64,000 nt of DNA. Origin: Fontibacillus phaseoli. Its GTDB lineage: Bacteria; Bacillota; Bacilli; Paenibacillales; Paenibacillaceae. The translations under genes were made by a program, and so were the position numbers. The stretch lies in NCBI RefSeq assembly GCF_003337355.1, contig NZ_QPJW01000014.1:1-64000 (forward strand). Direction: 5' to 3'. How positions within the stretch are numbered: the stretch's first letter is position 1; each line of letters opens with the position of its first letter. Shown piece after piece: positions 1 through 10,751 of the stretch. Under the pieces are notes generated by a model, which was given only the letters and a program-made list of their open reading frames with translations, ran no database searches and was not told where the DNA came from.

Positions 1-300
1 CTACGCATCGTCGCCTTGGTGAGCCGTTACCCCACCAACTAGCTAATGCGCCGCAGGCCCATCCGTAAGTGACAGATTGCTCCGTCTTTCATTATTTCTC
101 CATGCGAAGAAATAAATTATCCGGTATTAGCTACCGTTTCCGGTAGTTATCCCAGTCTTACAGGCAGGTTGCCTACGTGTTACTCACCCGTCCGCCGCTA
201 ACTATCCGGAGAGCAAGCTCTCCATCAAGTCCGCTCGACTTGCATGTATTAGGCACGCCGCCAGCGTTCGTCCTGAGCCAGGATCAAACTCTCCAATAAA
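1..300 (-). rRNA. rrs: 16S ribosomal RNA, 5' part (gene runs off the window start)
   Basis: Read on the minus strand, positions 300 to about 277 give the conserved 16S start (GAGAGTTTGATCCTGGCTC), followed by the AACGCTGGCGGCGTGCC block, helix 6 (V1) and the first part of V2. About 300 of roughly 1,550 bases are present; the rest lies left of the window. The 5' boundary is set by analogy with the Bacillus 16S start and is uncertain by a few bases. It is the first gene of an rrn operon co-oriented with gyrA and with replication. The V1/V2 sequence looks like Paenibacillaceae but was not compared with a database. Confidence 0.97.
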
Positions 301-429
301 GTGTTTGACTTGCTCATTTAGAAAAACTGACGAGAAAATTAATTCTCATTTTAATACTCACTCGTTGTTCAGTTTTCAAAGATCAACTTCGTTTTTTGTT
401 GTTATCGTTTTTTCAGCGGCAACTCTTAT

Positions 430-458
430 AATATATCACTTACTGCGGAAACTCGCAA
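430..458 (-). promoter_or_regulatory. rrn promoter and leader
   Basis: On the minus strand a TTGCGA hexamer (458-453) and TATATT (435-430) are separated by 17 bases, about 130 bases upstream of the 16S start. The transcribed leader (about 425-301) contains a TTTGAAAACTGAACAAC stretch, a sequence typical of Bacillales rrn leaders, probably linked to antitermination or processing. Nothing on the plus strand between 301 and 558 looks like a gene. Confidence 0.6.
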
Positions 459-558
459 GTATTTTTTTCAAAAACTTTTTTATCAAGATTCAAAATCCCG
501 ATCTGCCTTCCGCAGCAGCGAATATTAATATACCTCATAACCAACCTAAAAAGCAACC

Positions 559-1674
559 CTAAGAAAGAACTTCCTCAATATACAGATGTCTTGCCTGCAC
601 GAGATTGACGATTTCTCCCTGTACAGAGACCATTGGCCGCGTTGGATGCTGACGGTCGGAAAAGACGATTTCTCCCACGCTATCATTACTAAGGCGCACC
701 CGCATGCCATTGTGAAACTGAGTCACTTTTTCCACAAACATCTGGACGATCCCTGGATCAAGCTTGCCGAAGGCTTCCGATTTGATTTGCTCCAGAACCA
801 GATAAGGGGACTGTGCCTTACGGTATCTCCGGTTTAACGTCATTGCATGAAAAATATCGGCAACTGCCACGATTTTAGCATAGGTATGAATTTTGTCTCC
901 GCTTAGGCGGAATGGGTAGCCCGTTCCGTCCATTTTTTCATGATGCTGCAGTGCCGTAAGTCTCACGCCCTCATTAATGGCTGAAGTTTTACGGAGTTGC
1001 TGATAACCGTAAGTGGTATGCATCCGCATTTCTTCCGACTCATCATCTGTCAAATGACCCGGTTTGTAGAGAATTCCCGGATCTATTTTTGTATTGCCTA
1101 TATCGTGAAGCAAGCCCGCAAACGCTACCTGCATCCAGTCTTTTTGCGGCAGGCCGCACCACTTTGCAATCTGATAGGAAGTTAGTGAAGATAAAATGGC
1201 ATTGTGGAACAAATAATCATATTCATTCATATTACGTGGAACGAAAGTGAGTATATTAAAGTGTTTCAACTGCTTGATCAATGCCTCTAATTGGTGACGT
1301 AGTTCATAGATCGGAAGTTCGGAAGCCAGAACGGATTGAAATGCGCTTTTCGTCAAATGCAGCATCCGATCATATTCTTTGTAAAGAGGGCCGGATGGTG
1401 ATTGTTCGCTTTCATATTGAATAATACCCGCAGCCGCATTAACGCCTCGTCCTGACTTTCCGGACTCGAGAGCATCCACGAATTCCTCCTGTCCTTTGGC
1501 TTGCGCCTCCTCGATTTCTACCTGCTGGACCATAAATGCGCGTAATATATCCAAATCTCTGGGCAGAAGCACTTTTCCTTTATGCAGCAAAAGGCTGCCC
1601 AAGGGAGTATGTACATGATTCACAATTTTTAATCCGGGTTTAAGTTCCAATACAGGGACACTAGCCATATTCAC
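559..1674 (-). CDS. HD-GYP domain protein, putative cyclic-di-GMP phosphodiesterase
   Basis: 371 residues. The C-terminal two thirds is an HD-GYP domain: the metal-binding HD pair sits in GLLHDIGNTKID (about residue 190), followed by ALQHHEKMDGTGYP, which carries the HHExxDGxGYP signature. Family members hydrolyse cyclic di-GMP with a two- or three-metal centre; activity here is inferred from intact motifs. The N-terminal about 110 residues have no recognised sensor domain, and there is no signal peptide or membrane segment, so it should be cytoplasmic. It lies between gyrA and the rrn operon with its own promoter (TTGTTG-17-TATAAT). The nucleotide substrate and the output pathway cannot be read from the sequence. 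Confidence 0.88.
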   Translation of the reverse strand: MNMASVPVLELKPGLKIVNHVHTPLGSLLLHKGKVLLPRDLDILRAFMVQQVEIEEAQAKGQEEFVDALESGKSGRGVNAAAGIIQYESEQSPSGPLYKEYDRMLHLTKSAFQSVLASELPIYELRHQLEALIKQLKHFNILTFVPRNMNEYDYLFHNAILSSLTSYQIAKWCGLPQKDWMQVAFAGLLHDIGNTKIDPGILYKPGHLTDDESEEMRMHTTYGYQQLRKTSAINEGVRLTALQHHEKMDGTGYPFRLSGDKIHTYAKIVAVADIFHAMTLNRRYRKAQSPYLVLEQIKSEAFGKLDPGIVQMFVEKVTQFHNGMRVRLSNDSVGEIVFSDRQHPTRPMVSVQGEIVNLVQARHLYIEEVLS

Positions 1675-1742
1675 TTTCGCTCCTCAATCTTCCAATGTTT
1701 AGGGTAGGTGCCCTATCTAGTGAAATAGTACTACATAATGTC

Positions 1743-1771
1743 ATTATATTACGAGACTCCCTGCCCAACAA
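1743..1771 (-). promoter_or_regulatory. Promoter of the HD-GYP gene
   Basis: Minus-strand TTGTTG (1771-1766) and a perfect TATAAT (1748-1743) with a 17-base spacer, about 70 bases upstream of the ATG. This fits a SigA promoter and gives the gene transcription independent of gyrA, which ends in a terminator just upstream. Confidence 0.6.
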
Positions 1772-1804
1772 TCCTTTTTGCAACCTATAATATATTGAAT
1801 TTTT

Positions 1805-1839
1805 AAAAAAACCGGACCTCCTAAAAGGAAGCCCGGTTT
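1805..1839 (-). terminator. Intrinsic terminator of gyrA
   Basis: On the minus strand AAACCGG pairs with CCGGTTT across a secondary TTCCT/AGGAGG stem, followed by a run of T. It begins 13 bases after the gyrA stop codon. Confidence 0.85.
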
Positions 1840-1851
1840 AATCGTCTGTAC

Positions 1852-4395
1852 TTATTCTTCTGAATCCTCAAGTCCTTGTTCTGGTGCCTCTTGCGCATCC
1901 GTATCACTGTCCTCGGAGGAGGCTTGTACAACCTCTCCGTCTCCATCCAGAGATTCTTCGTCCGGTTCTTCCTCCGTCTTATCTGAGCGGCAAACCGTAG
2001 CTACAGAATCATCTTCGCGGATATTAATCAATTTTACGCCCTGCGTGTTCCGGCCCATGGTCGAAATACCCTCCATGCTCGTCCGGATCAGGGTACCGCT
2101 AGAGGTAATAATCATGAGATCCTCTTCGTCTTTAACGACTTTCAGACCGACAACAGGACCATTCTTTTCCGTCACATTGATCGTCTTAATCCCTTTACCG
2201 CCCCGGCTTTGGATCCGGTATTCCGAGGCCGGTGTCCGCTTGCCGTAACCGTTGGTCGTAACAATGAGAATATCCTGTTCAGGTACAATAACATCCATAC
2301 TGATCAATTGATCCTCTTCGCCCAGCGTAATGCCCTTGACCCCGGTAGCCGCTCTACCCATGGAGCGTACATCGCTCTCAGGGAAGCGGATGGACATGCC
2401 TTGAGCCGTACCCATAATCATCTCTTGATGGCCATCCGTGAGTTTGACATCAATCAGAATATCATCCTCGCGCAGGTTTACGGCGATCAGCCCGCCTTTG
2501 CGGATATTGATATAGTCTTCGATCGGCGTTTTCTTCACGACTCCTGAACGAGTAGCGAAGAACAGATATTTATCTTCATCGAAACGCTCGACAGGAATGA
2601 CTGCATTAACGGTTTCCCCTTGCTCGATCTGAATCAGATTGATAATCGGGGTTCCCCGCGCCGTCCGGCCAAGCTCCGGAATCTCATACGCTTTCAGGCG
2701 GTAGGCTTTACCACGGTCGGTAAAGAACATCAGATAGTGGTGCGAGTTCGTTACGAACAGATGCTCCACAAAATCATTGTCCTTGGTATCCATCCCGATA
2801 ACGCCCCGGCCCCCGCGTTTTTGACTGCGGTAAGTGGTCAAAGGCAAGCGCTTGATGTATCCGGTATGAGTGATCGTAATAACGACCTCTTCCTGCGGAA
2901 TCAAGTCTTCGTCCAGAATGGCTTCTTCCCCGACCATAATTTCGGTCCGACGCTCATCGGAGAAGCGGTCGCGGATCTCTTGAAGTTCCTCGCTGATGAT
3001 TTGCAGAACGAGTGCTTCATTAGCCAAAATCTCACGGTATTCCGCGATCTTTTGCATCAGCTCCTGATACTCGTTCTCAATCTTCTCACGTTCCAAACCG
3101 GTCAGACGTTGCAGACGCATATCCAGAATCGCCTGGGCTTGCTCTTGGCTGAGCCCGAAGCGCTCCATCAGCCCGGTCCGGGCGCTGTCCGTGGTTTGCG
3201 ATCCGCGAATAAGCGCGATTACTTCATCCAGATGATCGAGGGCAATACGCAACCCTTCCAGGATGTGAGCACGGGCTTCCGCTTTTTTCAGCTCAAATTC
3301 CGTCCGGCGACGAATAACCTCAACCTGGTGCTGCAAATAATGATGAAGAACTTCCTTGATCGTCAAAATCTTCGGCTCATTATTGACGATTGCCAACATA
3401 TTGATACCGAACGTGCTTTGCAGCGCCGTATGCTTGAACAAATTATTCAGCACGATGTTCGGGTTCACGTCACGGCGCAGTTCGATCACTACGCGCATAC
3501 CGTTCCGGTCGGATTCGTCGCGCAAATCCGTAATGCCGTCGATTCTTTTCTCGCGGACCAGTTCGGCGATCTTCTCCACCAAACGCGCTTTGTTAACCTG
3601 ATAAGGGAGCTCGTCCACAATAATCCGGGCTTTGTTATTATTCTCCTCGATCGTCGTTTTTGCGCGCATCGTAATGGAGCCGCGCCCTGTCGTATAAGCT
3701 TGACGTATTCCCGAACGTCCGATGATATAACCCGCCGTAGGGAAGTCCGGGCCCTTGATATATTCCATCAAATCCAGCGAATCCAGATCAGGATTGGCAA
3801 TCAACGCCTGAACCCCGTCGATGACTTCGCCTAAATTATGCGGAGGAATATTGGTCGCCATTCCGACGGCGATCCCCGAAACCCCGTTGACCAGCAAGTT
3901 AGGATAACGTGCCGGAAGTACGACCGGTTCCTTCTCTTCCCCGTCGTAGTTCGGCATAAAATCTACCGTCTCTTTATTGATATCGCGCAGCATCTCCATT
4001 GCCATCTTGGAAAGGCGTGCTTCCGTATAACGCATCGCCGCGGCAAAATCGCCGTCAATCGACCCGAAATTACCATGACCGTCGACAAGCATATAACGCA
4101 TGGAAAAATCCTGTGCCATCCGCACCATCGTTTCATAAACCGCGGAATCACCATGAGGGTGATACTTACCGATGACTTCGCCGACAATTCTCGCCGATTT
4201 CTTAAACGGCTTATCAGGATGCATGCCAAGCTCGTTCATAGCGTACAAAATACGCCGATGCACCGGCTTCAGTCCATCCCTTACGTCCGGCAAAGCACGG
4301 CTGACAATAATGCTCATGGCATAATCCATAAAGGATTCGCGCATTTCCACATTAATGTCCCGGTCTATAATTTGCGAAAATTTTTCTTCCGCCAT
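1852..4395 (-). CDS. gyrA: DNA gyrase subunit A
   Basis: 847 residues. GyrA cuts and rejoins DNA in the A2B2 gyrase that introduces negative supercoils. The N-terminal winged-helix/tower region is intact: the active-site tyrosine lies in [15 protein letters not shown] (about residue 124) and the quinolone-determining stretch [12 protein letters not shown] keeps the sensitive-type serine. The C-terminal beta-pinwheel carries the GyrA box QKRGGRG (about 528-534). The last about 45 residues are a very acidic tail rich in E, D and S, longer than I expect for Bacillus GyrA (about 821 residues overall). An AAGGAGGTCC site precedes the ATG. In most Bacillales gyrA directly follows gyrB; here a reversed gene separates them and gyrA has its own promoter. 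Confidence 0.99.
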   Translation of the reverse strand: MAEEKFSQIIDRDINVEMRESFMDYAMSIIVSRALPDVRDGLKPVHRRILYAMNELGMHPDKPFKKSARIVGEVIGKYHPHGDSAVYETMVRMAQDFSMRYMLVDGHGNFGSIDGDFAAAMRYTEARLSKMAMEMLRDINKETVDFMPNYDGEEKEPVVLPARYPNLLVNGVSGIAVGMATNIPPHNLGEVIDGVQALIANPDLDSLDLMEYIKGPDFPTAGYIIGRSGIRQAYTTGRGSITMRAKTTIEENNNKARIIVDELPYQVNKARLVEKIAELVREKRIDGITDLRDESDRNGMRVVIELRRDVNPNIVLNNLFKHTALQSTFGINMLAIVNNEPKILTIKEVLHHYLQHQVEVIRRRTEFELKKAEARAHILEGLRIALDHLDEVIALIRGSQTTDSARTGLMERFGLSQEQAQAILDMRLQRLTGLEREKIENEYQELMQKIAEYREILANEALVLQIISEELQEIRDRFSDERRTEIMVGEEAILDEDLIPQEEVVITITHTGYIKRLPLTTYRSQKRGGRGVIGMDTKDNDFVEHLFVTNSHHYLMFFTDRGKAYRLKAYEIPELGRTARGTPIINLIQIEQGETVNAVIPVERFDEDKYLFFATRSGVVKKTPIEDYINIRKGGLIAVNLREDDILIDVKLTDGHQEMIMGTAQGMSIRFPESDVRSMGRAATGVKGITLGEEDQLISMDVIVPEQDILIVTTNGYGKRTPASEYRIQSRGGKGIKTINVTEKNGPVVGLKVVKDEEDLMIITSSGTLIRTSMEGISTMGRNTQGVKLINIREDDSVATVCRSDKTEEEPDEESLDGDGEVVQASSEDSDTDAQEAPEQGLEDSEE

Positions 4396-4489
4396 GCTGG
4401 ACCTCCTTCAATAATCTATCCAAGTGCCTATGTAAACGGGATAGAATTCTGAAAAATCAAGTTGAATCCCCGAAAAACCGCTATGATTC

Positions 4490-4518
4490 ATTATATTACT
4501 TTCACAAATCATGCACAA
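4490..4518 (-). promoter_or_regulatory. gyrA promoter
   Basis: Minus-strand TTGTGC (4518-4513), 17-base spacer and perfect TATAAT (4495-4490), about 90 bases upstream of the gyrA start. It explains how gyrA is transcribed although the gyrB transcript is separated from it by a terminator and a reversed gene. The rest of the gap up to 4766 is AT-rich and holds no other clear element; a CATATCTTA string at 4669-4677 resembles a sporulation sigma -10 but has no convincing -35. Confidence 0.65.
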
Positions 4519-4766
4519 TTAAACCTGTGGGTTCCGGTCCCTATTTACAGCAGGCACAAAATAAAATGGGGATGTGTCCATTCCCATTGCATCCACTCTT
4601 CATACACTACAAATATAGGCATTTTGAGAGGTTGTTCCAAAAAACATTCAAAAAACTAATAAAATCCCCATATCTTATAATTATACCATTGTTTATCTCT
4701 TCTGTCCTATGTTTTTCATACCTGAAGCCATAGCAGCCCGGGGTGATGGAAAGGAAGGATTCTCAG

Positions 4767-5540
4767 TTGGCGATTCAGCGCATTGCGAGCAAATGGGAAA
4801 AAACGATCATTCTAAGACAAAAGGAGTTGATCCGTGCCTACATTCCAGAAACGCGGAAATATACGTTCGAGCATCTAAAAGAGATGATTGATATTCACGG
4901 ACTGGTCTACGTCAAGCCGGACCGGGGAACCTACGGTAATGGGGTCATGAGCATTGAGCCTTGGTGCGATGAATTGGAGCCGGAAAGCCCTGTTCAATAT
5001 AAGCTCCGTTTCGGAATTCAAAGTGAGCTGTATCCTGCGTTAGAAGAGCTGCACGCGGCCGTGTCCGAGAGGATCGACAAGAAATTTTATCTGATCCAAA
5101 AAGGAATTACTCTACTGACCTTTCGCCGCCGCAAGTTTGATATTCGTGCGCTTGTACAAAAGACACCGCAAAAAACTTGGGAAACGACCGGCTTTATCGG
5201 GCGTGTGGCCGCGCAGCAAAAAATTATTACCAACTATCACGGCGGCGGCTCTGTCATGCCGATTGAAGAACTTCTAAGCCCGTATCTTGAGGCTAAAGAA
5301 TATTTACAGTTGTATAAAGAAATGAAACAGGTAGGCATCCTTGCAGCGGCCCAATTAACCCGAAAGTTTCCCAATCTTAAGGAAATCGGCCTGGATATCG
5401 CCATAGACGAGCAGTTTAAAATCTGGATTTTGGAAGTGAACACCCTTCCCGCGCTTTTTCCCTTTAAGAAACTGCAAAACAAAGATATCTATAAAAAAAT
5501 CCACCGTTACGCGGTCGCCTACGGCAGATTAAAAAAATAG
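4767..5540 (+). CDS. YheC/YheD-family ATP-grasp protein (spore coat-associated family)
   Basis: About 257 residues. Recognised by the ATP-grasp features of the YheC/YheD family: LVYVKPDRGTYGNGV (about 45-60, nucleotide-binding strand and Gly-rich loop), FDIRALVQ (about 130) and the metal-binding ILEVNTLPALFPFKKL near the C terminus. YheC and YheD are linked to endospore coat in Bacillus subtilis; the reaction is not known. Start: a GTG at 4743 and an ATG at 4746 lack a ribosome site, whereas TTG at 4767 follows AAAGGAAGG by 8 bases, so TTG is preferred. It is on the plus strand inside the gyrB-gyrA interval, opposite to both. It shares a bidirectional terminator with gyrB. Confidence 0.85.
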   Translation: MAIQRIASKWEKTIILRQKELIRAYIPETRKYTFEHLKEMIDIHGLVYVKPDRGTYGNGVMSIEPWCDELEPESPVQYKLRFGIQSELYPALEELHAAVSERIDKKFYLIQKGITLLTFRRRKFDIRALVQKTPQKTWETTGFIGRVAAQQKIITNYHGGGSVMPIEELLSPYLEAKEYLQLYKEMKQVGILAAAQLTRKFPNLKEIGLDIAIDEQFKIWILEVNTLPALFPFKKLQNKDIYKKIHRYAVAYGRLKK

Positions 5541-5568
5541 ACGGAGAAGGCCGTTTCATTCACGAATC

Positions 5569-5605
5569 AAAAAAACCCCGCCATTCGGATTCGGCGAGGT
5601 TTTTG
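5569..5605. terminator. Bidirectional terminator between the yheC/D-type gene and gyrB
   Basis: AACCCCGCC and GGCGAGGTT form the stem; A and T runs on both sides allow termination of both convergent genes. It lies 28 bases after the plus-strand stop and 13 bases after the gyrB stop. Confidence 0.85.
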
Positions 5606-5618
5606 TCTAGTCTTTGAT

Positions 5619-7538
<1,920 letters not shown>

Positions 7539-7566
7539 CTACTTCTATAGATTCTATGACAATGGA

Positions 7567-7815
7567 TTACACCATAGATTGAATGTTTGTCTTCTTCTTC
7601 AGCGTGGCGGAGGAAATCGGCGAATAGTACACCGTATTCTTGGTCACTACAATCGATTTCGGCTCTTCTTCTCCGATCCGCATCACTTGCTTTTCTTTAA
7701 TAGCGTGACTTACGAATTGTTTGGAAATTTTGGACGATTTCTCAATCGAAATATCGAAGATCGCCACAAGTTCCGAAGAGAGAATCACCTTTTCCCCGCC
7801 CAAATGAACGTACAT
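7567..7815 (-). CDS. remB: Extracellular matrix regulator RemB (DUF370 family)
   Basis: 82 residues, DUF370. In Bacillus subtilis the gene (yaaB/remB) lies at exactly this place between recF and gyrB and, like RemA, is linked to biofilm matrix gene expression. The conserved start MYVHLGGEKVIL and the middle SKQFVSHAIKEKQV match the family pattern of a short beta-rich DNA-binding ring protein. No membrane segment or signal is present. It starts 15 bases after recF ends and is probably cotranscribed with recF and gyrB. Function here is by homology and synteny. Confidence 0.85.
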   Translation of the reverse strand: MYVHLGGEKVILSSELVAIFDISIEKSSKISKQFVSHAIKEKQVMRIGEEEPKSIVVTKNTVYYSPISSATLKKKTNIQSMV

Positions 7816-7830
7816 CGCCTTCCCCCGTTT

Positions 7831-8943
7831 CTACTTCTGGACTCGTCCCTCTTGAACATGAAAAATGCTGGCGTCCTGAAGACGGCTGGCATTAATACTT
7901 TCAATCCCCGTAGCCGTGATGAACGTCTGCACTTTGCTTTGAAACGTCTCGATCAATTGAGTCTGGCGGTACGGATCCAACTCGGACAATACGTCATCAA
8001 GGAGCAGAATGGGATATTCCCCAATCTCCTCGTGGATCAGCTCGATTTCCGCCAGTTTAAGTGATAACGCCGTTGTCCGCTGCTGGCCCTGGGAACCGAA
8101 ACTTTGCGCTTCATTCCCGTTGATATGAAAAGCCAAATCATCGCGATGAGGGCCCGAAAGGGTCATCCCGCGGCGGATTTCCTGATCTTTCGTTTGTGAT
8201 AACTTTATCATAAATTGCTCCAATAAGACAGCTTCATCTTCTTCGTCGGCCTCGCCGAAGGACGGAAGATAGGATAATTTCAGGTTTTCGCCGCCTCCGG
8301 TGATACCTTCATGGATCTGCTGGGCCCATTTTTGCAGTTTTCTTATAAATTGTTTCCTTTTCTTGATGATTTTAACACCGTGCTCTACGAGTTGCGCATT
8401 CCAGACCTCCAGCATCGTCCCGCTGTCCTTGCTTGAGCCCCAAGCCTGTTTGAGCAGGTTGTTGCGCTGAATCAGCACCTTTTGATACTGCTGAAGGTGA
8501 AAAAGGTAACTGGGCTGCACCTGGCCGATTTCCATATCCAGAAAACGCCGCCGGACTCCCGGGGTGCCTTTGACGATCTCCAGATCCTCAGGCGCGAACA
8601 TAACGGCATTCAGCCCCCCGACAAAATCGCTCAACTTCCGCTGCTCCAGCCCGTTCAGCTTCGCCCGTTTCCCTTGGTGGGAAAAACGCAGCTCAAGACC
8701 GACCGACCCGTACTTTCGCTCCACCTCTGCGGCCACCGTGGCATGATCGCTGCCGAATGAAATCAATTCCTTATCTTTCGACGTACGGTGAGACTTCGTA
8801 AGCGCAAGCACCAGTAGTGCTTCGAGCAAATTCGTCTTGCCTTGGGCGTTGCGCCCGATCATCAAATTAACGCTCCCGAAGGAATCCAGCGACAGTGTCT
8901 CGTAATTCCGGTAGTTCATGAGTGATAATGATTTAACAAACAC
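7831..8943 (-). CDS. recF: DNA replication and repair protein RecF
   Basis: 370 residues, the usual RecF length. SMC-like ATPase that helps load RecA on gapped DNA. Walker A is GRNAQGKTNLLEAL (about residues 30-43); the ABC signature lies in TLSGPHRDDLAF and SQGQQRTTALSLKLAE; Walker B with the D-loop is ILLLDDVLSELDPYRQ (about 320). The start MFVKSLSLMNYRNYE is typical. The gene follows yaaA by 52 bases with no separate terminator between them, consistent with the dnaN-recF-gyrB transcript. Confidence 0.98.
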   Translation of the reverse strand: MFVKSLSLMNYRNYETLSLDSFGSVNLMIGRNAQGKTNLLEALLVLALTKSHRTSKDKELISFGSDHATVAAEVERKYGSVGLELRFSHQGKRAKLNGLEQRKLSDFVGGLNAVMFAPEDLEIVKGTPGVRRRFLDMEIGQVQPSYLFHLQQYQKVLIQRNNLLKQAWGSSKDSGTMLEVWNAQLVEHGVKIIKKRKQFIRKLQKWAQQIHEGITGGGENLKLSYLPSFGEADEEDEAVLLEQFMIKLSQTKDQEIRRGMTLSGPHRDDLAFHINGNEAQSFGSQGQQRTTALSLKLAEIELIHEEIGEYPILLLDDVLSELDPYRQTQLIETFQSKVQTFITATGIESINASRLQDASIFHVQEGRVQK

Positions 8944-8995
8944 GTTATCCCAGGCCCTCCTCGGTTCCCCCCGTCGTCCAGGTTCAGGGAGCCCT

Positions 8996-9217
8996 TTACT
9001 CCTCGCCGCGCACTACTTGAAATGAACCGCAATCGGCCACTTCAATCAAGTCTCCGGGATACAGCTTCCGCCCCCGGCGTTCTTCCGGCTCCTGATTGAC
9101 CTTTACGGCTCCCTCTTGCAGCAGAGCTTTGGCCATGCCTCCCGTAGAAACGCAATCAGCCAGCTTTAAAAATTGGTCCAGCTTGATATATTCACTGGAA
9201 ATTGTAACGATTTTCAT
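8996..9217 (-). CDS. yaaA: S4-domain RNA-binding protein YaaA
   Basis: 73 residues, a single S4-like RNA-binding fold. KLDQFLKLADCVSTGGMAK followed by VKVNQEPEERRGRKLYPGD is the family pattern (the V-N-G-x-x-E-x-R-R-G-x-K-L loop). It is always found between dnaN and recF in Bacillales and is probably a ribosome-associated factor; the exact target is unknown. It lies 13 bases after dnaN and is certainly in the same transcript. Confidence 0.92.
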   Translation of the reverse strand: MKIVTISSEYIKLDQFLKLADCVSTGGMAKALLQEGAVKVNQEPEERRGRKLYPGDLIEVADCGSFQVVRGEE

Positions 9218-9230
9218 AGAACTACCTCGC

Positions 9231-10373
9231 TTAGTTAGTTGTTCTGTAAGGCAGAATCAGGTAGAGGCTTTGCGTGTCGTCGATCGGTTTTATGATAATC
9301 GGGCTCATTGCTCCGGTAAAACCGATATGCAGTTGTTCGCTCTCCACCACTTTTAATACATCGAGCATATATTTTGAGTTGAACGAAATCCGCAGCGGAT
9401 CGCCCGTATACTGAGCCAGTTCCAGCTGCTCGGTTACTTTCCCCAGATCGGACGAGCTGGATGAAATTTCGATCGTTCCGTCTTCCATGGTTTGCAAACG
9501 CACAATATTCGTCTTTTCCTCACGGGAGAGCAAATAAGCGCGGTCAATCGATTCGCTTAATTTTTTCGTGTCCAAAACAAGTTCTGTTTTGTAGCTTGTC
9601 GGAATAATCTTGGAAGTATCCGGATAAGTTCCGTCCAAAATCCGGGAATAGAACAGCACCCGATCAATTTTAAACAGCACCTGATTATCCGCAACGACGA
9701 TATCCACACGGGTGTTTTGGTCAGGAATGATTTTGCTCAGCTCGTTCAGCGTTTTGCCGGAAATGACTATATTGCTGAAGCGTACGTCTTCGGCATCGTC
9801 AAGCTCAGCTATACGGCTTGCCAGACGATGGCGGTCGGTGGCGACAAATTTGAATTGATTGTCGTTCAAGTTCCACAATACCCCGGTCAAGATAGGCGAG
9901 CTTTCGTTGGAGGAAATGGAGAATGCTGTTTGTTTTATCATATTTTTCAGTAAATCGCCGGGAATGGAGATGACCTGGTTCTCTTCAATGCTTGGAAGCA
10001 CAGGAAATTCTTCCGGATCCAACCCGACCATCTGAATATCGGTAGAGCCGGAACGGATTTGTGTCTTGAACCCGTCCAATACTTCCATTTCGATTTCGTT
10101 GGAAGGGAGCTTTTTGATAATTTCCACAAAGAATTTCGCCGGAAGCACAACGCTACCAGGGCGTTCTACTTGCACGATTTGTTTATTTTGATCCTCAGCA
10201 GGAATAAACGCTTGAATGGAAATGTCGGTATCGCTGGCGGCCAGCGTCATCCCCTGAAAATTAACCTCCAGCTTAATCCCCGTCAAAATAGGGATGGTAG
10301 TCCGGCTGGAAATGGCTTTAGCCACATACTGGATGGATTCGTTCAAATCATGCTTTAAAACGCGGATTTTCAT
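9231..10373 (-). CDS. dnaN: DNA polymerase III subunit beta (sliding clamp)
   Basis: 380 residues, three clamp folds, the usual length. DnaN dimerises around DNA and tethers replicative polymerase and many repair proteins through its hydrophobic pocket. Recognised by MKIRVLKHDLNESIQYVAKA, the central LTGVLWNLNDNQFKFVATD block, and the C-terminal PIIIKPIDDTQSLYLILPYR, which forms the protein-binding cleft. AAAATTTTTAGGAG supplies the ribosome site 9 bases before the ATG. The 378-base gap upstream is the dnaA-dnaN half of the origin. Confidence 0.99.
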   Translation of the reverse strand: MKIRVLKHDLNESIQYVAKAISSRTTIPILTGIKLEVNFQGMTLAASDTDISIQAFIPAEDQNKQIVQVERPGSVVLPAKFFVEIIKKLPSNEIEMEVLDGFKTQIRSGSTDIQMVGLDPEEFPVLPSIEENQVISIPGDLLKNMIKQTAFSISSNESSPILTGVLWNLNDNQFKFVATDRHRLASRIAELDDAEDVRFSNIVISGKTLNELSKIIPDQNTRVDIVVADNQVLFKIDRVLFYSRILDGTYPDTSKIIPTSYKTELVLDTKKLSESIDRAYLLSREEKTNIVRLQTMEDGTIEISSSSSDLGKVTEQLELAQYTGDPLRISFNSKYMLDVLKVVESEQLHIGFTGAMSPIIIKPIDDTQSLYLILPYRTTN

Positions 10374-10751
10374 AAATTCAACTCCTAAAAATTTTATGAG
10401 GCATAGCCTCTATGCTTGTTTATAAAGCTTAGCTTCTTAATATCTCTTTCCCAAATAATCTTACTTCGAAAAATGTCATAATTCATCTCAAACTGCATAA
10501 ACTTGATTTTAGCAACCAAATGCATTCGGGTGTTCCTCGTACCCTATCTATTGTAACCGCAAATGAACCGTTAAGCATGCCCTGAATTTCGATTTTTTTC
10601 CAAGGCGGCATAGCCGTTATTTAGGATGATGTATATCTTTAAAATATATAGAAGAAGTAGTAGGGGCCCTGAATATGTGGATAACGCACTGTAATATATG
10701 AAATGAAGCCTATCCACATGTGAATATCATGTGCATAGGCTTATAGCTTAT
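10374..10751. other. oriC, dnaA-dnaN part: DnaA box, GC clamp, DnaA-trios, unwinding region
   Basis: A perfect DnaA box TGTGGATAA lies at 10676-10684, with a one-mismatch box CTATCCACA at 10710-10718. Reading away from the perfect box toward dnaN come GGGCCC (10664-10669), five trinucleotides TAG-AAG-AAG-TAG-TAG (10649-10663), then AT-rich TCTTTAAAATATA. This is the order known in Bacillus subtilis for the basal unwinding element, where DnaA spreads from the box onto the trios and melts the neighbouring DNA. The strand and direction of the trios also fit. The rest (10374-10620) is AT-rich with a small palindrome at 10411-10425 and no gene. Confidence 0.85.
10706..10742. repeat. Imperfect palindrome with DnaA-box-like arms at the dnaA 3' end
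   Basis: Arms AAGCCTATCCACATG (10706-10720) and CATGTGCATAGGCTT (10728-10742) pair at 14 of 15 positions around a 7-base loop. It begins 10 bases after the dnaA stop, where a terminator would be, but no T-run follows on the minus strand, so it may be a weak attenuator between dnaA and dnaN or a DNA element of the origin. Confidence 0.7.

Noticed and set aside
305..562. 85-residue plus-strand frame opposite the rrn leader
   Set aside because: It overlaps the rrn promoter and leader in antisense and has no ribosome site.
2620..3834. 404-residue open frame antisense to gyrA
   Set aside because: It lies wholly within gyrA, has no ribosome site or recognisable family, and its composition is what codon bias of the real gene produces on the other strand.
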